From JBFMFH01 sp964481395 (GTDB lineage Bacteria > Acidobacteriota > Vicinamibacteria > Vicinamibacterales > JAKQTR01): a stretch of DNA of 64,000 nt. A model generated the notes under the pieces. It ran no database searches. It was not told the DNA's origin and was given only the letters and a program-made list of their open reading frames with translations. This document shows, piece after piece, positions 60,294-64,000 of this stretch; the stretch's first letter is position 1, and each line of letters opens with the position of its first letter. Where the stretch lies: NCBI GenBank assembly GCA_964481395.1, contig CAYZYG010000002.1, forward strand, positions 31,093 to 95,092, read 5' to 3'. The translations under genes and the position numbers were made by a program.

Positions 60294-60386
60294 GGAACAC
60301 CCCCGGAACACCCCCGCTCTTGCCCCGACCTTGCCCGGGATCAGCCGGGATCAGGTCGGGCCTTGGTCGGGCCTTGGTCGGGTCTT
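60294..60386. repeat. Short tandem repeats of 12 and 11 bp upstream of the TAXI gene
   Basis: CGGAACACCCCC occurs twice in tandem at 60294-60317, and GGTCGGGCCTT (last copy GGTCGGGTCTT) occurs three times at 60354-60386. These do not follow the 7-bp period. Confidence 0.75.
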
Positions 60387-60443
60387 GCCCGGGGCTGGCT
60401 GTGGTACGCTGGCCCGACATCACCGATCCGAGGGGAACCGACC

Positions 60444-61448
60444 GTGCAGATGCCGTCCCGTCCGACACTCGTTCTGGCCGCACTGTCGCTGGCCCTCGCC
60501 TCGGGGCTGCAGGCCTGCAGCCCCCAGGATCTGGCCCAGCGGGCCGGCGGCAAGCGCCGCCTGTCGATCGCGACCGGTGGGACGGGCGGCGTCTACTATC
60601 CTTACGGCGGGGCGCTGGCCCAGGTTATCACCGAGAGCCTGCCGGACGTGGACGCCACAGCCGAAGTCACGGCGGCCTCGGTGGACAATCTCAAGCTCAT
60701 CCGGGACCAGAAGTCCGACATCGCGTTCACGCTGGCCGATTCGCTGGACGAGGCGGTGAAGGGGCAGGGGGCCTTCAGCGAGGGCGGTGCCGTACCCGTC
60801 CGGGCGCTGGCGGTTCTCTACGCCAATTACACGCACGTCGTGGCACGGGCCAACGCCGGCATCTCCACGCTGGCGGACCTGAAGGGGAGGGTCGTCTCCG
60901 TCGGCGCGCCGGGGAGCGGCACGGAACTGATCGCCACGCGGGTGCTCATGGCTGCCGGCCTCGATCCGGGCCGGGACGTGACCCGTCACGCCCTCGGCGT
61001 GGCGCAGTCGGTCGATGCCTTCAAGGACGGCAAGGTGGACGCGTTTTTCTGGAGCGGCGGTGTGCCGACGGCCTCGGTGCTGGACCTGGCGAACACACCG
61101 GGGACGGCCTGGCAGCTGCTGCCGAACGACGCCGTGCTTGGCACGCTGCAGCGCGAGTATGGCGAAGGCCTCTACACGCGGCTCGTGATCCCGGCGTCGG
61201 CCTACACCGGACTCACCTCGGACGTGGGCGTCATCGGCGTCGCGAATCTGCTCGTCGTCCACCGGGAGATGCCGGATGACCTAGCCTACGCCGTCACGCG
61301 GCTGCTGTTCGAGAAGCAGGCTGCGCTGATGGCCGTGCATCCGGAGGCCGCGAACCTGTCACTCGAGACGGCCACCGCTGGCTCGCCGGCGCCGTTCCAC
61401 GCGGGCGCTATCCGCTACTACCGCGACCGCCAGGCCTGGCGAGAGTAG
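60444..61448 (+). CDS. TAXI family TRAP transporter solute-binding lipoprotein
   Basis: A 334-aa extracytoplasmic binding protein. The signal ends in LQAC with Cys25, so it is a lipoprotein. TGGTGGVYYPYGGALAQVI (about 45-63) is the TAXI signature and the second lobe follows. TAXI proteins deliver organic acids to TRAP permeases. GTG 60444 lies 8 bp from AGGGG and is preferred to the ATG at 60450. The matching permease is encoded about 1.6 kb away on the same strand, with a molybdate-type transporter gene inserted between in the opposite direction. Confidence 0.88.
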   Translation: MQMPSRPTLVLAALSLALASGLQACSPQDLAQRAGGKRRLSIATGGTGGVYYPYGGALAQVITESLPDVDATAEVTAASVDNLKLIRDQKSDIAFTLADSLDEAVKGQGAFSEGGAVPVRALAVLYANYTHVVARANAGISTLADLKGRVVSVGAPGSGTELIATRVLMAAGLDPGRDVTRHALGVAQSVDAFKDGKVDAFFWSGGVPTASVLDLANTPGTAWQLLPNDAVLGTLQREYGEGLYTRLVIPASAYTGLTSDVGVIGVANLLVVHREMPDDLAYAVTRLLFEKQAALMAVHPEAANLSLETATAGSPAPFHAGAIRYYRDRQAWRE

Positions 61449-61473
61449 CCTTCGGCAGGAGGGCCGGCAGCCG

Positions 61474-61490
61474 TCACGCGCGTTGCGTGA
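61474..61490. terminator. Short hairpin between convergent genes
   Basis: TCACGC, 5 nt, GCGTGA. The 6-bp stem lies between the TAXI stop and the end of the molybdate transporter gene. There is no T-run. Confidence 0.25.
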
Positions 61491-61505
61491 ACGGACGCCC
61501 GCCTG

Positions 61506-62699
61506 CTACAACCTGACCAACCGGCGCCGCAGGACCTCGTGGAGGATGACGCCTGCCAGAAAGGCCGCGCCCATGTTCCACATGGCGACGGCGGCGACCA
61601 CCAGCATCAGATACACATCACCCTTGTCCGGCCCGATGTCCTTGATCGTCACGGCGAGCTCGGCTCCGGCGAAGAACAGGATCACGCCGACGATGGCCGT
61701 GGGGAAGACCTGAAACAGCAGACTCACGGAATTGCTGAAGAACAGCGCGAGCGCAATCAGGATGACGCCGAGCATGACCAGAGACCCCCCCGTGCGGGCA
61801 CCGAACCGTACGTGGCCAGCCATGCCTCCCGCGCCGTGGCACAGCGGGATGCCCCCGAAGGGGGCCGAAAAGAGGTTCATGAGACCCTGGGAGATGGCCA
61901 TCATCCGATCGGTGACCGGCCTGTCCGGAAACAGCTCGTTGTTCTCCGCCCGAATCGCAATGACGGCATTGCCGATCGTCAGCGGGATCTGGGGGATCGC
62001 CAGCACGAGACTGCCGGCGATCACATCGCTCCAGGTCATCTGCGCGAACGTGAACGTCGGCACCCTGAACGCTGGCGGGGTGGCCAGCAATTCCGCGGTG
62101 GTGCTGGGGTCGAGCATCCACGCGGTGCCCGCCCCGAGTATCAGCAGGGCGAACATCGCCGGGAACCGCCGATAGCTCACCAGGAGGAAGGTCGCGACCA
62201 GGCCGACGCCGCCGAGCCAGGGCGTGACGAGCATCATTCGCACGCCCTGAGTCATGAAGGTCAGCCCCAGCCCCAACACGATGCCGCGGACGATGGGTTT
62301 TGCCGCGAGTTGGGTGACCAACTCGACCGTTCTGGTCGCTCCGGCCAGGAGCCAGAACAGCCCGGTCACGAGCCCTGCCCCGCAGAGCGCGCCGGCGCTG
62401 ACCGCGCCGCCTGACGCGATGACGGCTCCGCCGATGGCCTTCATCGGCTGCACGGGAATGGGCGTCCGGTAGAAGAGCCCGACGACGATCGCGCTGAGGC
62501 CGAACGTAAACAGGATCCCCAGGGGGTCGATCTTCATCGTCACGATGTAGCCGACCACGAACGGAATCAGCGTGCCCAGGTCACCGAACGCGCCGGCCAG
62601 TTCGACGAGGTCGTAACGGTTTCTGCCACGCCTCCAGGGGCGGTACCAGGGTTCCGCCCCGGCGGTCTGGTCGGAGCCAGCGATTCGACCCTCCGTCAT
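61506..62699 (-). CDS. MOT1-like molybdate/sulfate transporter
   Basis: A 397-aa integral membrane protein with about 11 helices. AFGDLGTLIPFVVGYI near the N-terminus and CHGAGGMAGHVRFGARTGGS in the second half are the paired signatures of the MOT1 molybdate transporter group, related to SulP transporters. GCGGGGA precedes ATG 62699; the in-frame start at 62741 has weaker support. It may supply molybdate for enzymes such as the aldehyde oxidoreductase encoded 7 kb away. Confidence 0.83.
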   Translation of the reverse strand: MTEGRIAGSDQTAGAEPWYRPWRRGRNRYDLVELAGAFGDLGTLIPFVVGYIVTMKIDPLGILFTFGLSAIVVGLFYRTPIPVQPMKAIGGAVIASGGAVSAGALCGAGLVTGLFWLLAGATRTVELVTQLAAKPIVRGIVLGLGLTFMTQGVRMMLVTPWLGGVGLVATFLLVSYRRFPAMFALLILGAGTAWMLDPSTTAELLATPPAFRVPTFTFAQMTWSDVIAGSLVLAIPQIPLTIGNAVIAIRAENNELFPDRPVTDRMMAISQGLMNLFSAPFGGIPLCHGAGGMAGHVRFGARTGGSLVMLGVILIALALFFSNSVSLLFQVFPTAIVGVILFFAGAELAVTIKDIGPDKGDVYLMLVVAAVAMWNMGAAFLAGVILHEVLRRRLVRL

Positions 62700-63060
62700 G
62701 GATGTGTCCCCGCTGCTGGTGCCAGCCACGGTGCACACCACGGCCGGCGTTCAGATCAGGGGGCGATGAAATACACGGGGCAGAGCCGACACGGTGAGCC
62801 AGCGAGGCGCAGCCGCCACAAATGCCCCGGCGGCCGGAGGCGCAGCCTTGCGGGCCTGCGGGATTATGGGGACCCGCGTGACGAGGTGTCAACCGAGCGT
62901 CCGCGTCGGGAGGGCGGATACAGCCTGCCGACCAGCGGGAGACGTCGCGTGCGGCAGACACCGGACCTGCGCGTGGGGACGCTGCATCGCGCCAGTCCGG
63001 CTGCCAGGCCAATGGCCGAGCCCGGGTGCCCTGCATCAGTGATACGCTCCTTCGGCAGCC
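62700..63060. other. Gene-free divergent region
   Basis: No convincing gene. Open frames are short and Arg/Ala/Gly-rich. No strong promoter is visible; TACGCT at 63043-63048 is the best -10-like string before the permease start. Confidence 0.45.
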
Positions 63061-63999
63061 ATGGCGGAACCGGCATCTCCACGACCTGAAGACCTGCTCG
63101 CCGAGTACGACCCGGACGCGGCTGCGCCGTCACTGACGGGGTGGACCCGCCACGTTGCCGGCGTGCTGGCGATCGGCATCGCGCTCTACGCGCTCTACTG
63201 GGTGGTTGCCGTGATCCCGGCCCAGATGTACCGGTTCCGGTTTCTGCTCGGCTGCCTGGTCCTGACGTTCCTGACGTATCCCTTCCGACGCGGGTGCCAT
63301 CGGGCGCGCGTGCCTATCGGAGACTGGCTCCTCATCCTGCTGTCGATCGCGGTCATCGTCTGGCCGCTCGTCGAATTCGATCGCTTCGTCTACCGCGCCG
63401 CCGAGCCGACGACGATCGACCTGGCGATGGGGACGGCCCTGATCCTGCTGGTGCTCGAGGCGACGCGCCGGACGGTCGGCTGGATCCTGCCGGTGACGAC
63501 CGTCGGGTTCTTTGCCTACGCCTGGCTGGGGCCGCTGCTCGACCTTGTCGGGCTTGGGGTGATCGCTCATCGCGGCTACGGCCTCGACCGTCTCGTCGGC
63601 ACGCTGTACATGACGCTCGAGGGGATCTTCGGTGTGCCCCTGGACGTGGCCTCGACGTACATCATTTTGTTCACGATCTACGGCGCCGTACTCGATCAGT
63701 CCGGCGCGGGACGGTTCTTCCTCGACTGGTCGCGCGCGGCGCTCGGCCGGGCGCCGTCCGGAGCCGCGCCCGGGCGGTCGGTGACGCTCGCGGGACTCCT
63801 GCTGGGAACCGTTTCCGGCAGCGGCGTCGCCACGACGGTGATGCTCGGGTCGGTGTCGGCTCCAATGCTCCGTCAGGCCGGATACACACCTGTCGTGGCC
63901 GGCGGCGTGCTCGCGGCCGCGGGCATCGGCGCCGCGCGCTGCCCGCCCACGCTTGGCGCCGGGGCGTTCCTCAGCGCCGAGTTCCTGAAGTTCTCGTAG
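63061..63999 (+). pseudogene. TRAP transporter fused permease (4TM/12TM), N-terminal part ending in a TAG
   Basis: 312 codons of a TRAP-type permease associated with TAXI proteins. The 4TM (small) part and the start of the 12TM part are present, with GTLYMTLEGIFGVPLDVASTYIILFTIYG and GSGVATTVMLGSVSAPMLRQAGY. Full proteins are about twice this length. The frame ends at PPTLGAGAFLSAEFLKFS followed by TAG at 63997-63999. Homologues usually continue from this point with a Tyr, one base different from TAG. The window ends one base later, so it cannot be decided whether this is a nonsense mutation, a sequencing error or a split gene. Confidence 0.6.
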
Positions 64000-64000
64000 C

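Noticed and set aside
62794..63042. Short open frame before the TRAP permease gene
   Set aside because: Cys/Arg/Ala-rich chance translation without a ribosome binding site.

Overview
The window is very G+C rich and densely packed with genes. It carries no rRNA, tRNA, CRISPR array, insertion sequence or phage gene that I can see. Several features fit an Acidobacteriota genome of the Vicinamibacteria type: S9 peptidases with Gly/Arg/Ala-rich inserts, two DUF5916 outer-membrane proteins, N-terminally extended HAD proteins, and many exported peptidases. That assignment is my inference. The sequence is a draft assembly: a run of exactly 100 N at 45093-45192 is flanked by two identical 55-bp copies, so it is probably a scaffold join rather than missing DNA.

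Layout. 0.5-5 kb: an Rrf2-type Fe-S regulator, an exported S9 peptidase and, convergent, a HAD phosphatase. 4-9.2 kb (minus): OYE-type flavin oxidoreductase, lutA-lutB-lutC lactate oxidation genes, HAD. 9.2-12.2 kb: a NatA-like ABC ATPase and a permease fused to a CPBP protease. 12-18.7 kb: quinone oxidoreductase, Tat-exported aldo/keto reductase, a long acyl-CoA dehydrogenase-like protein, a saccharopine-dehydrogenase-like enzyme and 3-methyladenine DNA glycosylase. 19-22.5 kb: a BlaI/BlaR1-type repressor-protease pair with a clear operator, followed by a B12-binding radical SAM enzyme. 22.7-26.3 kb (minus): a poly-gamma-glutamate operon (pgsB, pgsC, PgsW-like, and an N-formylglutamate-amidohydrolase-like lipoprotein). 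26.4-29.1 kb: SDR and typA diverging from one palindromic -10 box. 29.5-37.4 kb: DUF5916 protein, an outer-membrane protein of unknown function, rhomboid protease, pepD and an M29 aminopeptidase. 37.7-39.9 kb: ECF sigma factor, double zinc-finger anti-sigma factor and a small membrane protein. 40-44.8 kb: Nei-type glycosylase, M14 carboxypeptidase and a double cyclophilin. 45.2-49.9 kb: type IV minor pilin operon (fimT, pilV, pilW, pilX-like). 50.3-54.2 kb: a Tat-exported molybdenum aldehyde oxidoreductase (PaoA/C/B-like). 54.3-60.2 kb (minus): CPA1 antiporter, BaiN-like flavoprotein and a second DUF5916 protein. 60.4-64 kb: TAXI solute-binding lipoprotein, MOT1-like molybdate transporter and a TRAP permease that stops one base before the window ends.

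The most striking non-genic feature is a family of short tandem arrays with a strict 7-bp period, present in most of the larger intergenic gaps. The commonest unit is GGGAYCN; other units are GGAGACA, AGACAGT, AACTGAC and ACTCNNA. Many arrays start at a stop codon, some end at a -10 or -35 box, one forms a 126-bp array whose two halves are inverted without losing the 7-bp phase, and two lie inside coding sequence (lutC and the nei 3' end). A separate dispersed repeat of about 200 bp with a conserved 8-bp hairpin occurs twice.

Together the genes describe an aerobic or facultative heterotroph with a strong peptide-degrading capacity (S9, M14, M20/PepD, M29, M56, rhomboid), lactate and aldehyde oxidation, type IV pili and possibly a poly-gamma-glutamate surface polymer.
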